Source: Bacilli bacterium
GTDB taxonomy: Bacteria > Bacillota_I > Bacilli_A > RFN20 > CAG-826
Assembly: GCA_024413875.1 (NCBI GenBank)
Contig: JAKSVY010000033.1
Location: forward strand, 1 to 18,705
Direction: 5' to 3'
DNA length: 18,705 nucleotides
Shown: piece by piece, positions 9,901 through 17,185 of the stretch
How the letters are laid out: each line of letters starts with the position of its first letter
Position numbering within the stretch: position 1 is the first letter of the stretch
Notes under the pieces: generated by a model
Databases searched by the model: none
The model's input: the letters and a program-made list of their open reading frames with translations, nothing else
What the model was told of the DNA's origin: nothing
Position numbers and translations under genes: made by a program

Positions 9901-9956
9901 AAAAGAAAGATAAATTTAAATTTTCTATTACATCAGTAAATAAATTGGAGGATTAA
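6924..9956 (+). CDS. dnaE: DNA polymerase III alpha subunit, DnaE type
   Basis: This is a C-family replicative polymerase. In Firmicutes that also carry PolC, DnaE extends primers and acts on the lagging strand. At 1010 residues it is shorter than the roughly 1115 of Bacillus. The N-terminal PHP domain (about 1-180) is degenerate: HVYTGYS replaces HVHTEYS and SDFATL replaces the usual DHG, so metal binding and proofreading there are unlikely. The palm has GPGRGSGPGSLVAYLL (320-335), PDLDIDF with catalytic D362 and D364, and the third aspartate D513 in FLKMDILPL. A helix-hairpin-helix region (about 815-835) and an OB-fold segment (about 915-990) follow. The start has no visible ribosome binding site, but the PHP domain begins correctly at this ATG. 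It opens an operon with polA and fpg-coaE. Confidence 0.96.
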   Translation: MYTPLHVYTGYSFLSSALRVEDYVSSAKSMGLTSLAISDFATLRGTPEFVHACKKANIKPIVGVDFLIDELLFTLYVKNENGYKNLLRLFTDYHKGLVTLDNYASYTCDLIVVLSITSPKFKEAFNSDKFNYWLVDVQRGVNDFYLGIAPDKEDYLYHIQVREFAVSHTYKIVAFPFVQYLKKEDAVVLKMVEAVSENKPLAIKELEGSNYLLSNDEILVHYTEEEIDATNEIADSVDFNLITKRGKLLEYKNDLGMTSDEYLHHLVRLALQKTGFIRRHSYVNRAKYELDVISKMGYSDYFLVVADFVNWAKDRGILVGPGRGSGPGSLVAYLLNITIADPVKYNLLFERFLNTERQTMPDLDIDFPDVERHLVLEYLVEKYGIDHVANILEVTKTGAKQSIRDMGLIYGYVDKQLDTIVSHIDSDLSLRQNYISSKEFRDLYNSDPYYQEIIKLASRVEGLPRNQILHPVGVVLNADSLSNVVPTVIDKSGHQVEEFEKDYLEEQQFLKMDILPLTNLTIIKDCLNRIKESTGKEINYYDIPWEDKDAINLIASGRTMGLFQLESKGMRNAIKQIKPTEFEDIVALVALYRPGPMANIPAYAKRKAKLEQVPYVSEALKDILAPTYGVIVYQEQILQIANKVAGFSLGQADLFRRAISKKKEDQILALKDSFIKGCIDNGYSKKDAQTIYDYIYKFADYGYNRSHSLVYSIVACQMAYLKAHYPTDFYASILKLGDYSTKDGTFNAIINEIKALNIQIKTPDVNNGFLSYRISNGRLEFPLTAIRELQANHAVDIVNERKEFGPYKDFFDFVIRASKYRISQKEISALINAGAFDSFGKNRTSLRNAIISAIQYANAICDSTGQMIIDAALLPPPMIKEVESDMFEDLQLENAALGYMVTGSPLSLVKDKIKNIRVTNIIDIENSNGDITLVAVIKNIKNKVTKKGDQMVIATIYDDTGETDVLIFSNILQTCSSVLAKNQVVVLNGYYNQKKDKFKFSITSVNKLED

Positions 9957-9957
9957 T

Positions 9958-12564
9958 ATGGCTAAGTGTTATATCGTTGACGGAAACTCTCTTTTATTTA
10001 GAGCCTATTATGCAACAGCGTATGCTGGAACAGAAAACATCATGAGAACAAAGGATGGCACTCCTACCAATGCTGTTTTTGCGTTTGCAAACATGATTAA
10101 TAAAATGATTGGAAACCTTAAGGATGGAGATTATTTCTTCGTTGGCTTTGATACAGGTAAACCAACATTTAGACATATTGAAGATAAAGACTATAAGGCT
10201 CAAAGAAAACCGGCACCTGCTGAACTCGTTACTCAAATGCCTATTGCTCGTGAAATGCTTAGATCATTAGGTATCTTTGTTTATGAACTTGAAGGTTATG
10301 AAGGTGATGACTTATGCGGTACTGTCGCTAAAATCGCTAGTAACAAAAACATTGAAACTATTGTTTATACAAGTGATAGAGACTTCCTTCAATTAATTGA
10401 TGATAACATCACTATTCACATTCTTAAGAAAGGTATGTCAGATATCTTAATTATGAATGAAGAATCAATGATGACTGAATGGGGTTTCTTACCAAAACAA
10501 ATTATTGATTATAAAGGTCTCAGAGGTGACTCATCAGATAACCTTCCGGGTATTCCAGGTATTGGAGAAAAAACCGCTGTTAAATTAATTCAAGAATATG
10601 GTTCATTTGACGCTATTGTTGAAGCTGCTCCTACTATGAAAAGTAAAGTTGCAAGCAACATTCTTGAATTCGTTGAACAAGGTAGAATGTGCAAACGTTT
10701 AGCGGAAATCTACACTGATGTACCGCTTCCATTTGATTTTGAAGATACAAAGTATCTCGGTTATGAATTTAAAGAAGCTAATGAATTTTGTAATAAATAT
10801 GAATTAAAACAATTGCTTAATAGACTTCCAGTTCGTTTTAAAAAAGTATCATTTGCTGAGGAAAAGATTGAATACACTACTATTGATACATTTAAAGGTA
10901 TTGATGTTGGAACAAATATTGGTATCGCTTTAGATATTGAAGATGAGAACTATAACAATGCTTTAATCTATGGTTTAGCAGTTTCTTTTGATAATAAACA
11001 TTACTATATTGATGCTGAACATTTTGAAAATGATGACGCAACTAAAGAAATCTTAAGTAATCCTAACATTAACAAATATTGCTATGACTTTAAGTCAATT
11101 AAGGTTGCATTATCTCGTAAAAATATTGAAATTAAAGGTCTTAAATTTGATCTTCTTTTAGCAGCGTATCTTTTAGATTCTTCATTACAAAATGATGTTT
11201 CATCAATCATGCATTATTTTGGAATTGATTTAGAAGAAGCTAATGATGATTCAATGAGTTTATTAGGTGGAGACTCAAACCCACTTAAGGCTAGTAAGAT
11301 TGCTTACTTTACATATAAGTTATCTACTAAAACCACTGCTGACTTAGAAAAATTAGGTTGTTTAAAGTTATATAACGAAGTTGAAATTCCTCTATCTGAT
11401 GTTTTAGCGGATATGGAAATTGAAGGTATGCCTTTAGACACTAAAGTATTAGAAAGTATGGGAGATACATTTGAAGAAAAATTGAATGAATCTCGTAAGA
11501 AAATATATGCTTATGCTGGATGTGAATTTAATGTTGATTCGCCAAAGCAAGTTGGGCAAGTTTTATATGAAAAATTAGGACTTAAATCTCCTAATAAAAA
11601 ACAATCAACTTCAGTTGATGCTTTAAAAGAACTTATTATGCTTCACCCAATTGTTGCTGAAATCTTAACTTATAGAAAATACGCTAAGTTATTATCTACG
11701 TATGTTTCAGGGTTAGTTGGACATGTATATGAAGATGGAAAGATTCACGCTATCTTTAACCAAGCATTAACCACTACTGGAAGATTGTCTTCTAGTGAGC
11801 CTAACTTACAAAATATTTCGGTTCGTGATGAAGAAGGTAAGATGATTCGTAAAGCCTTCTATTATAAGGACGAAAAATATTCAATCCTTTCTTTAGACTA
11901 CTCACAAATTGAACTTCGTATTTTAGCGCATCTTTCTGACTGCAAAGCTTTAAAAGAAGTTTTTGCAGCGGGTGAAGATATTCACACTGCCACAGCAAAG
12001 AAGGTATTCCACACTAACGAAGTTACTTCATTACAAAGAAGAAAAGCAAAAGCTGTTAACTTTGGAATTATTTATGGTATCTCTGACTGGGGACTTTCAG
12101 ATCAAATTGGCACAAGCGTTTTTGAAGCTAGGGAAATCATTAATAACTTCTATGAAGCATTCCCTGAAATCGGTGAATACTTTACTAATGTAAAACAATC
12201 TGCTGTTGATAATTGTTATGTCACTACTATGTTTGGTAGACGTAGATATCTTAGAGAAGTTCATGATTCTAATTATCAAGTTAGAGAATTTGCAAAACGT
12301 GCTGCTATGAATGCTCCAATTCAAGGAACTGCTGCAGATTTAATTAAGATAGCCATGATTAAAGTTAAAAAGGCTTTACATGAAGGTGGATATGAAACTA
12401 AATTGATTTCACAAATCCATGACGAACTTTTATTTAAAGTTCCTGAAAATGAAAAAGATGTTATCTATAAATTAGTTAAAGACACAATGGAACACGCAAT
12501 TGATATTGAAGTTCAATTAGAGGTTGATGGAGGATTTGGTCGTACTTGGTACGATGCTAAATAG
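9958..12564 (+). CDS. polA: DNA polymerase I
   Basis: DNA polymerase I removes RNA primers and fills gaps in replication and repair. The 868 residues comprise an intact 5'-nuclease domain (1-290, with D8, D65, EGDD at 115-118, SDRD at 139-142 and GDSSDN at 190-195), a proofreading-like domain (about 310-470) and the polymerase domain. The 3'-5' exonuclease looks inactive: the tyrosine/aspartate motif expected near 450-457 is replaced by YFTYKLST, and the middle motif is only YDFKSIKVAL, as in Bacillus-type enzymes. Polymerase motifs are SLDYSQIELR (D647), RRKAKAVNFGIIYG (K698, F702) and QIHDELLF (H821, D822, E823). The ATG comes 1 base after the dnaE stop, with GGAGG (9947-9951) inside the end of dnaE, so the genes are co-transcribed and probably coupled. 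Confidence 0.98.
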   Translation: MAKCYIVDGNSLLFRAYYATAYAGTENIMRTKDGTPTNAVFAFANMINKMIGNLKDGDYFFVGFDTGKPTFRHIEDKDYKAQRKPAPAELVTQMPIAREMLRSLGIFVYELEGYEGDDLCGTVAKIASNKNIETIVYTSDRDFLQLIDDNITIHILKKGMSDILIMNEESMMTEWGFLPKQIIDYKGLRGDSSDNLPGIPGIGEKTAVKLIQEYGSFDAIVEAAPTMKSKVASNILEFVEQGRMCKRLAEIYTDVPLPFDFEDTKYLGYEFKEANEFCNKYELKQLLNRLPVRFKKVSFAEEKIEYTTIDTFKGIDVGTNIGIALDIEDENYNNALIYGLAVSFDNKHYYIDAEHFENDDATKEILSNPNINKYCYDFKSIKVALSRKNIEIKGLKFDLLLAAYLLDSSLQNDVSSIMHYFGIDLEEANDDSMSLLGGDSNPLKASKIAYFTYKLSTKTTADLEKLGCLKLYNEVEIPLSDVLADMEIEGMPLDTKVLESMGDTFEEKLNESRKKIYAYAGCEFNVDSPKQVGQVLYEKLGLKSPNKKQSTSVDALKELIMLHPIVAEILTYRKYAKLLSTYVSGLVGHVYEDGKIHAIFNQALTTTGRLSSSEPNLQNISVRDEEGKMIRKAFYYKDEKYSILSLDYSQIELRILAHLSDCKALKEVFAAGEDIHTATAKKVFHTNEVTSLQRRKAKAVNFGIIYGISDWGLSDQIGTSVFEAREIINNFYEAFPEIGEYFTNVKQSAVDNCYVTTMFGRRRYLREVHDSNYQVREFAKRAAMNAPIQGTAADLIKIAMIKVKKALHEGGYETKLISQIHDELLFKVPENEKDVIYKLVKDTMEHAIDIEVQLEVDGGFGRTWYDAK

Positions 12565-12566
12565 TT

Positions 12567-13967
12567 ATGCCAGAATTGCCAGAAGTTGAAACAGTTAAAC
12601 GTACATTAGAAAATCTTATTATCGGTAAGACAATTTCATCTATTGATGTATATCGAGATAAGACTCTTTTAAACGATAAAGATGAATTTGTTAATGGTTT
12701 GATTGGTGCAACTATCACTAGAATGTCTCGTATTGGTAAATTCTTAATCTTCCACTACGACAATAACAAAGTTATGGTGTCCCACTTAAGAATGGAAGGT
12801 AAGTTCTTTTTAAAGAACGCTTCTGAGAAAGTAAGTAAACATGATTTAGTTTGTTTTAATTACACTGATGGAACTTCACTTAGATATAACGATACACGTA
12901 GATTCGGTATCATTGGATTAAGAAATGAAGATGACTATAAAACTACTGATCCAGTTAATAAAGTTGGACCTGAGCCATTCGTGGTAACTGAAGAGCATTT
13001 AATTAAAGCTTATAAAGGTAAAAGAATTCCAATGAAATCTATGCTTTTAGATCAAAGCATTATGTCAGGACTTGGAAACATTTATTGTGATGAGGTTTTA
13101 TTTGAAACTCATATCCATCCTGAAACATTAGCGTGCGATATCACTCCTAACCAAATTAAAGAAATCATTAACGCTAGCGTTAAGGTTTTAAATCATGCGA
13201 TTGAGCTTGGTGGAAGCACCATTCATAGTTACCAATCTGCTGAAGGCGTTAATGGAGAATTCCAAATTAACTTAAAAGCTTATGGCAAAGATGGAACTTT
13301 ATGCCCTAACTGTAATAAAGAAACATTAAGACGCATCGTTGTAGGTGGAAGAGGCTCTACATATTGTCCAAACTGTCAAAGAAATGTATCTTATCCTAAA
13401 GTAATTGGTGTTACTGGCCCAGTTGGAGCGGGTAAGTCCACTGTTTCATCTCTTTTAGCGGGGTCTAAATATTTATTATTAGACGCTGACAAGATTGTTC
13501 ATGAATTATATAGTTCATCTAATTTCACTAAAGGCATGGTTAAATCACTGCGCCTTAAAGACGTAACTTCTAATGACATTATTGATAGGAAATTACTTCG
13601 TGAATATTTAATTGCAAATCCAGATAAGAAAGCTAAGTTAGAAAAATATGTGTGGGACGCTGTTGAAGACTACATCAAATCCAAATTATCAAAACTTAAA
13701 AAAGATGATGTGGTTATCTTGGAGGTTCCAATGCTATTTGAATCTAAACTCAATTATTTATGTGATAAAGTCGTACTTGTAACTGCATCTAATGAGATTC
13801 AAATGAAACATCTTGAAAAAAGAGGCGCTGCAACGCTCGATTTAATGAAAATCAATAAAGACTACCATTTAGAAGAAAAACTCGCTAAAGCGGACTATAT
13901 TATTGAAAATAATGGTAGTTTAAAAGAACTTAAGAATAAAGTTTCCGAATTAATTAAAAAATTCTAA
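12567..13967 (+). CDS. Fused formamidopyrimidine-DNA glycosylase (Fpg/MutM) and dephospho-CoA kinase (CoaE)
   Basis: One 466-residue frame carries two complete enzymes. Residues 1-271 are Fpg, which excises 8-oxoguanine and related lesions. It has the catalytic N-terminus PELPEVE (P2 after Met removal, E3), K58 in RIGKFL, NDTRRFG, the helix-two-turn-helix LLDQSIMSGLGNIYCDEVLF (160-179), and a zinc finger with C246, C249, C267 and C270. Only about six residues later CoaE begins with VIGVTGPVGAGKST (Walker A at 284-291); it then shows LDADKIVHELY, LEVPMLFES and HLEKRG. CoaE performs the last step of coenzyme A synthesis. Separate mutM and coaE genes are neighbours in many Firmicutes, so this looks like loss of the stop between adjacent genes. 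It starts 2 bases after polA with no ribosome binding site, implying translational coupling. Confidence 0.93.
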   Translation: MPELPEVETVKRTLENLIIGKTISSIDVYRDKTLLNDKDEFVNGLIGATITRMSRIGKFLIFHYDNNKVMVSHLRMEGKFFLKNASEKVSKHDLVCFNYTDGTSLRYNDTRRFGIIGLRNEDDYKTTDPVNKVGPEPFVVTEEHLIKAYKGKRIPMKSMLLDQSIMSGLGNIYCDEVLFETHIHPETLACDITPNQIKEIINASVKVLNHAIELGGSTIHSYQSAEGVNGEFQINLKAYGKDGTLCPNCNKETLRRIVVGGRGSTYCPNCQRNVSYPKVIGVTGPVGAGKSTVSSLLAGSKYLLLDADKIVHELYSSSNFTKGMVKSLRLKDVTSNDIIDRKLLREYLIANPDKKAKLEKYVWDAVEDYIKSKLSKLKKDDVVILEVPMLFESKLNYLCDKVVLVTASNEIQMKHLEKRGAATLDLMKINKDYHLEEKLAKADYIIENNGSLKELKNKVSELIKKF

Positions 13968-13968
13968 T

Positions 13969-13996
13969 AAAAAATAGAGGGTGACCTCTATTTTTT
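13969..13996. terminator. Bidirectional terminator between fpg-coaE and dnaI
   Basis: A perfect 12-bp stem (13969-13980 with 13985-13996) encloses a 4-base loop, GTGA on the plus strand. An A-run precedes and a T-run follows, so it serves both converging operons. The dnaI stop codon (13988-13990) lies inside the stem, and the fpg-coaE stop is 1 base before it. Confidence 0.92.
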
Positions 13997-14899
13997 GTAT
14001 GAGATACCTGTGATATCGTAAATTTCACCACAGTTACCTTTAATTAAAGACATTAATTGTTTTCCGCGGATTTCACCGTTATTCTTTCCTACTGAATATA
14101 AGGACTTAATATCATTAAATTCAAGATCAGAAGCGAAGAATGTTGGAAGCCCTAAGTCACTACGTGCAGTTAATAATGGGAACATAACATTATCACGTGT
14201 AAATTCATTTACTACTTCATTACCAAATCCATCAAGGACTAATAATGGAACTTCTGCTAATAATGTCATTCTATCATTGAACTCTTCTTTGTCTTTGAAG
14301 ACAATGGCAGATAATTCTTTAACCATATTAGCTGAGTTTACAAATGAAACTTGTTTATTCTTTTTCATTGCAAATTCAGTAGCAAACGCACTAAGCATAA
14401 TTGATTTACCGCATTTACGATTACCTGTAACAAAGATCCAATTAGTGAATTCATCTTTGTTTAAACCTTCAATGAATGTCTTAACTACTGGTCTTCTAAC
14501 GCTAGATAAATCTAAATCTTGAAGTCTGATGCCCTTCCAGTCTTCTGGTGCATCAAATGTATCATAATAAGATTCGATTTTGATTTTATCCATATACTTA
14601 GAACAAGCGGTTTTGTTCATGTATAAATATTGAATCTTTTTATCAAATCTAATTGTTGTTGTGAAATGAGGAAGTTTCTTAGCGCACTTACCAAGTCCAG
14701 GACAGTTTTTGCAATAGTTGTGATCGTTTTTGAATTCAATGAGATGAGAGATATTATCTTTAACCTCTTTAACAGTCATGTTTTGTTCACGAATCATTGC
14801 GTAGACTTCATCATCTTCTTTGAGTTCTTTTAAAAGAGAATTAATGTATTCATTAAAATCCATTTGTTTGTTAATTGATGATGTGTCTATTTTATCCAT
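13988..14899 (-). CDS. dnaI: Primosomal helicase loader DnaI (AAA+ ATPase)
   Basis: DnaI loads the replicative helicase ring onto DNA during initiation and restart, working with DnaB and DnaD. The 303 residues have an N-terminal helicase-binding region with a zinc-ligand pattern C63-x2-C66-x5-C72 and H78 (or C99) as possible fourth ligand. A C-terminal AAA+ domain follows. Walker A is GNRKCGKS (159-166). Walker B is LLVLDGFGNE (219-228), with a single aspartate, D223, where the family often has DD. A sensor-1-like stretch, FFASDLEF, is at 254-261. The start has AGGAGA overlapping the dnaB stop codon, with 9 bases between the genes, so it is co-transcribed with dnaB. DnaC-type loaders are similar, but the zinc region and the dnaB partner favour DnaI. 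Confidence 0.92.
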   Translation of the reverse strand: MDKIDTSSINKQMDFNEYINSLLKELKEDDEVYAMIREQNMTVKEVKDNISHLIEFKNDHNYCKNCPGLGKCAKKLPHFTTTIRFDKKIQYLYMNKTACSKYMDKIKIESYYDTFDAPEDWKGIRLQDLDLSSVRRPVVKTFIEGLNKDEFTNWIFVTGNRKCGKSIMLSAFATEFAMKKNKQVSFVNSANMVKELSAIVFKDKEEFNDRMTLLAEVPLLVLDGFGNEVVNEFTRDNVMFPLLTARSDLGLPTFFASDLEFNDIKSLYSVGKNNGEIRGKQLMSLIKGNCGEIYDITGISYKK

Positions 14900-14908
14900 T
14901 GTTTTCTC

Positions 14909-16204
14909 CTAATTATTAAGTGACTTAAGTAATTCATCCATTTCTTCGTCACTAATAGTTTCCGTATTATTATCTACTTTTTCTTCAACTTTTTCCACTA
15001 CCTTAGCAGGTTCTTTTCTTTGCTTAGGTGTTTCGTAAGTTGTTTCTTTCTTTGTGTATGTTCTTTTTGAAGATAATTTCTTCATATAGTTCATTGCGTC
15101 AAGTGTGTTTGTGATACCCTCACGAGCAATACCAGAGAGAATCTTTTCAGCAAAGCATCTATCAAGAATATTGTTTTTCTTTTGTAGTGTATAGTCCACT
15201 ACTGCGTTAATGATACCATTTGGGAGTCCAGTTTCAGCTAAAGCTGATACTACACTAATATCAGTGAATGTTGGCTTAATACCATTTTGTAAGTATTCAA
15301 GGAATACAACTGGAGCGGTAGATTCCATAAGTCTAATCTTATCAGCAAGAATTGTATCGCTGTTAACTTCTGAGTTGACATATTTAACCTTTGGTTGTTC
15401 CCCACCATTTGCTTTTGGATAATATGCTTTTTCTTTAGCCTTATTGAATGCAACTCTCATATTTAAATGTGGATTTGTCATTGGATTATACGAATCGATA
15501 ACAACCATTGCGATATGCATTTCATCAAGGCCGAATAATGTGGCGAGTTGTTTAATATCAGTCAAACTCTCAGTTAATGATTCTTTCTTAATTTGAGAGT
15601 TTTCTTCAACATGCTTTAAGACCAAATCAATATCGATATCTGATTTAACTTTCTTTGTTCTGTGGCCAACAATGTTTCCCCCAACCTCTTTAGAGAATGA
15701 TACATGATCAAAGTCCGGATTAAAGACTTCCACGAATGATGCTGATATGTCTTGATATTCTTCTTTATTGATATTGGTGTCTATTTCATATGATGCAGCT
15801 AACTTTTGTGCTTCTTTTTCTCCAACAAATTGAATCAATAATCCTCTAAATAAAATATCATCAAAGAATTCTCTAGGAGTTTTAGGTGCAAATAATTCAA
15901 AAATATATGAATGAATGTCGCCTTTAACAGTTTCATAAGTTTTAAGTAACCCTACAGCTTCTAATGAGCGTCTAGCACTTAAGAATTGATTAGATGCAAT
16001 TTGCATATTATTTAAAAGTGAATCAAGGCTATAGATATCTTGATCATCCTCATTACGTTTTTGTTTAACGAGTGTTAAATAAGTGATTGAAGCAATTGCC
16101 CCAACTAATGGTTGATATAATTCAATAATCACATCCTTATCAACGTTACTGACTAAAGATGCTAATCTAATTTCATAATATTCATTTGCTGTAATTGTTG
16201 CCAT
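14909..16204 (-). CDS. dnaB: Replication initiation protein DnaB (Bacillus type, DnaD/DnaB family)
   Basis: In Bacillus, DnaB is the co-loader that brings the DnaI-helicase complex to the origin and to restart sites; it is not the helicase itself. The 431 residues fit the family (about 470 in Bacillus). The N-terminus carries the winged-helix signature ELYQPLVGAIASITYLTL (28-45). The DnaD-like C-terminal domain (about 285-378) ends in ILSGIAREGITNTLDAMNYMKKL, which matches the family's conserved helical motif. A charged, lysine/glutamate-rich tail (381-431) follows and is probably disordered. GAGGT (16212-16216) lies 7 bases before the ATG. Two DnaA-box-like sequences lie upstream, which could tie expression to replication, though this is only a consensus match. 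Confidence 0.92.
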   Translation of the reverse strand: MATITANEYYEIRLASLVSNVDKDVIIELYQPLVGAIASITYLTLVKQKRNEDDQDIYSLDSLLNNMQIASNQFLSARRSLEAVGLLKTYETVKGDIHSYIFELFAPKTPREFFDDILFRGLLIQFVGEKEAQKLAASYEIDTNINKEEYQDISASFVEVFNPDFDHVSFSKEVGGNIVGHRTKKVKSDIDIDLVLKHVEENSQIKKESLTESLTDIKQLATLFGLDEMHIAMVVIDSYNPMTNPHLNMRVAFNKAKEKAYYPKANGGEQPKVKYVNSEVNSDTILADKIRLMESTAPVVFLEYLQNGIKPTFTDISVVSALAETGLPNGIINAVVDYTLQKKNNILDRCFAEKILSGIAREGITNTLDAMNYMKKLSSKRTYTKKETTYETPKQRKEPAKVVEKVEEKVDNNTETISDEEMDELLKSLNN

Positions 16205-16228
16205 AATGTTTACCTCGTTAAAAGCGTG

Positions 16229-16256
16229 GATATATTCTAAATATAAGCACTTCCAA
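16229..16256 (-). promoter_or_regulatory. Candidate dnaB-dnaI promoter
   Basis: On the minus strand TTGGAA (16256 to 16251), a 16-bp spacer and TATATC (16234 to 16229) give a plausible promoter with a leader of under 20 bases. TATATT (16240-16245) is a competing -10. The AT-rich context makes single matches weak. Confidence 0.35.
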
Positions 16257-16299
16257 TTAAAAGCATAAATTACATAGTAATAAAGTAATCAACAATCGA

Positions 16300-16308
16300 T
16301 GTGGAAAA
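16300..16308 (-). promoter_or_regulatory. DnaA-box-like sequence upstream of dnaB
   Basis: TTTTCCACA on the minus strand fits the TTWTNCACA DnaA-box consensus. A second near match, ATTTCCACA (16372-16380, plus strand), lies 72 bases away inside the 3' end of hepT. Two 9-mers in AT-rich DNA can arise by chance. Confidence 0.25.
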
Positions 16309-16346
16309 AACAAATTTTACAAAAGTTAGATTTTATCGAATGTTTT

Positions 16347-16736
16347 TTATTTCTCTTTAGAGTTATCAACTATTTCCACAACTTTATTGTCTTCTCTTGC
16401 TTTGCACAAAATGGTATCGCAAAATTTTAACAATTCAGGTACATCGACTTTTGCAAAAGACCACAAATAATTAACATCGATGGTTTCATAACCATGAGCA
16501 ATCCTATCTCTCATTCCCGCAATTCCTTTCCATGGTATTTCGTGATGAGCTTTAGTAAAATCCGAAGGCAAATGTTTAACCAATTCTCCAATCTGCAAAA
16601 CATTGAATGCGATAATTTCTATGATATCTTTATCTTTAATAAAAACATCATATTCTACCGAGGTTGTTTTAATACTGATTCTGTCAGAATGTGTTTTGAT
16701 GTGCGAGATGAGTTCTTCACTTCTTTTTCCAAGCAT
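16347..16736 (-). CDS. hepT: HepT-like HEPN ribonuclease toxin
   Basis: HepT is the RNase toxin of the HEPN/MNT toxin-antitoxin family. In the studied Shewanella pair the MNT partner attaches AMP residues to a tyrosine near the active site and silences it. The 129 residues match the family in length and show the catalytic signature R76-x4-H81-x-Y83 in MRDRIAHGYETID, with Y83 as the expected modification site. Helices before it (IIEIIAFNVLQIGELVKHLP) fit the HEPN fold. The ATG at 16736 aligns with the usual family start (MLGKRSEELISHI). It lies 82 bases inside the 3' end of the antitoxin gene, so the two are one transcript and probably coupled. An AGGA about 12 bases upstream is a weak ribosome binding site. 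No clear terminator separates it from dnaB. Confidence 0.85.
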   Translation of the reverse strand: MLGKRSEELISHIKTHSDRISIKTTSVEYDVFIKDKDIIEIIAFNVLQIGELVKHLPSDFTKAHHEIPWKGIAGMRDRIAHGYETIDVNYLWSFAKVDVPELLKFCDTILCKAREDNKVVEIVDNSKEK

Positions 16737-17185
16737 AGTTTAATAAAATCCTTTCTTATCTCATTAAAAAAGGATTCAGTCATTAAAGAACCTTGAGTGA
16801 TTACATCAACCTTTTTGCCTAATGCTTCTTCTAGTTCATCACAAAACAAAGCAAACTCAATATATCCACGAATATCACCGCCATCACAATAAATGTCTAC
16901 ATCACTATTAATAGTAGCTTCACCACGAGCATAACTGCCAAAAAGGTATATTCTTTTAACACAATATTTTTTCATGATTGGCATGATTCTATCTTTAATC
17001 TCTTTAATAGTTAAAATCTTATGATTTTGTTCTTGCGATACAAGACCCATAATATAACTATTTCGATTCTTCATATTATCCAAATATTCAATTGTTTTTG
17101 CGTCTGTTTTTTTAACACGAAATTGATACGTCTTATACGCATTTTTATTATATTCATTAATATACTTTTTTTGATCGAATGGCAT
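16655..17185 (-). CDS. mntA: MntA-like nucleotidyltransferase antitoxin with N-terminal ribbon-helix-helix-like domain
   Basis: The C-terminal part is a minimal nucleotidyltransferase: LFGSYARGEATINSDVDIYCD carries the GS-x10-D-x-D signature (G83, S84, D95, D97), and KKVDVIT supplies the third aspartate (D127). In characterised pairs this enzyme AMPylates HepT. Residues 8-54, before the MNT domain, read as a ribbon-helix-helix unit: KYINEYNKNAYKTYQFRV (strand), KTDAKTIEYLDNMK (helix), NRNSYIMGLVSQE (helix). Plain MntA proteins lack this. Translation could instead start at GTG 17248 (197 residues). I chose ATG 17185 (176 residues) because AGAGGT lies 7 bases upstream and the RHH strand then begins at the expected distance. 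A candidate promoter and CATATG repeats lie just upstream. The C-terminal 27 codons overlap hepT in another frame. Confidence 0.85.
   Translation of the reverse strand: MPFDQKKYINEYNKNAYKTYQFRVKKTDAKTIEYLDNMKNRNSYIMGLVSQEQNHKILTIKEIKDRIMPIMKKYCVKRIYLFGSYARGEATINSDVDIYCDGGDIRGYIEFALFCDELEEALGKKVDVITQGSLMTESFFNEIRKDFIKLCLEKEVKNSSRTSKHILTESVLKQPR

Noticed and set aside
16205..16346. Terminator after hepT
   Set aside because: No stem with GC pairs followed by a T-tract is visible on the minus strand; read-through into dnaB is possible.
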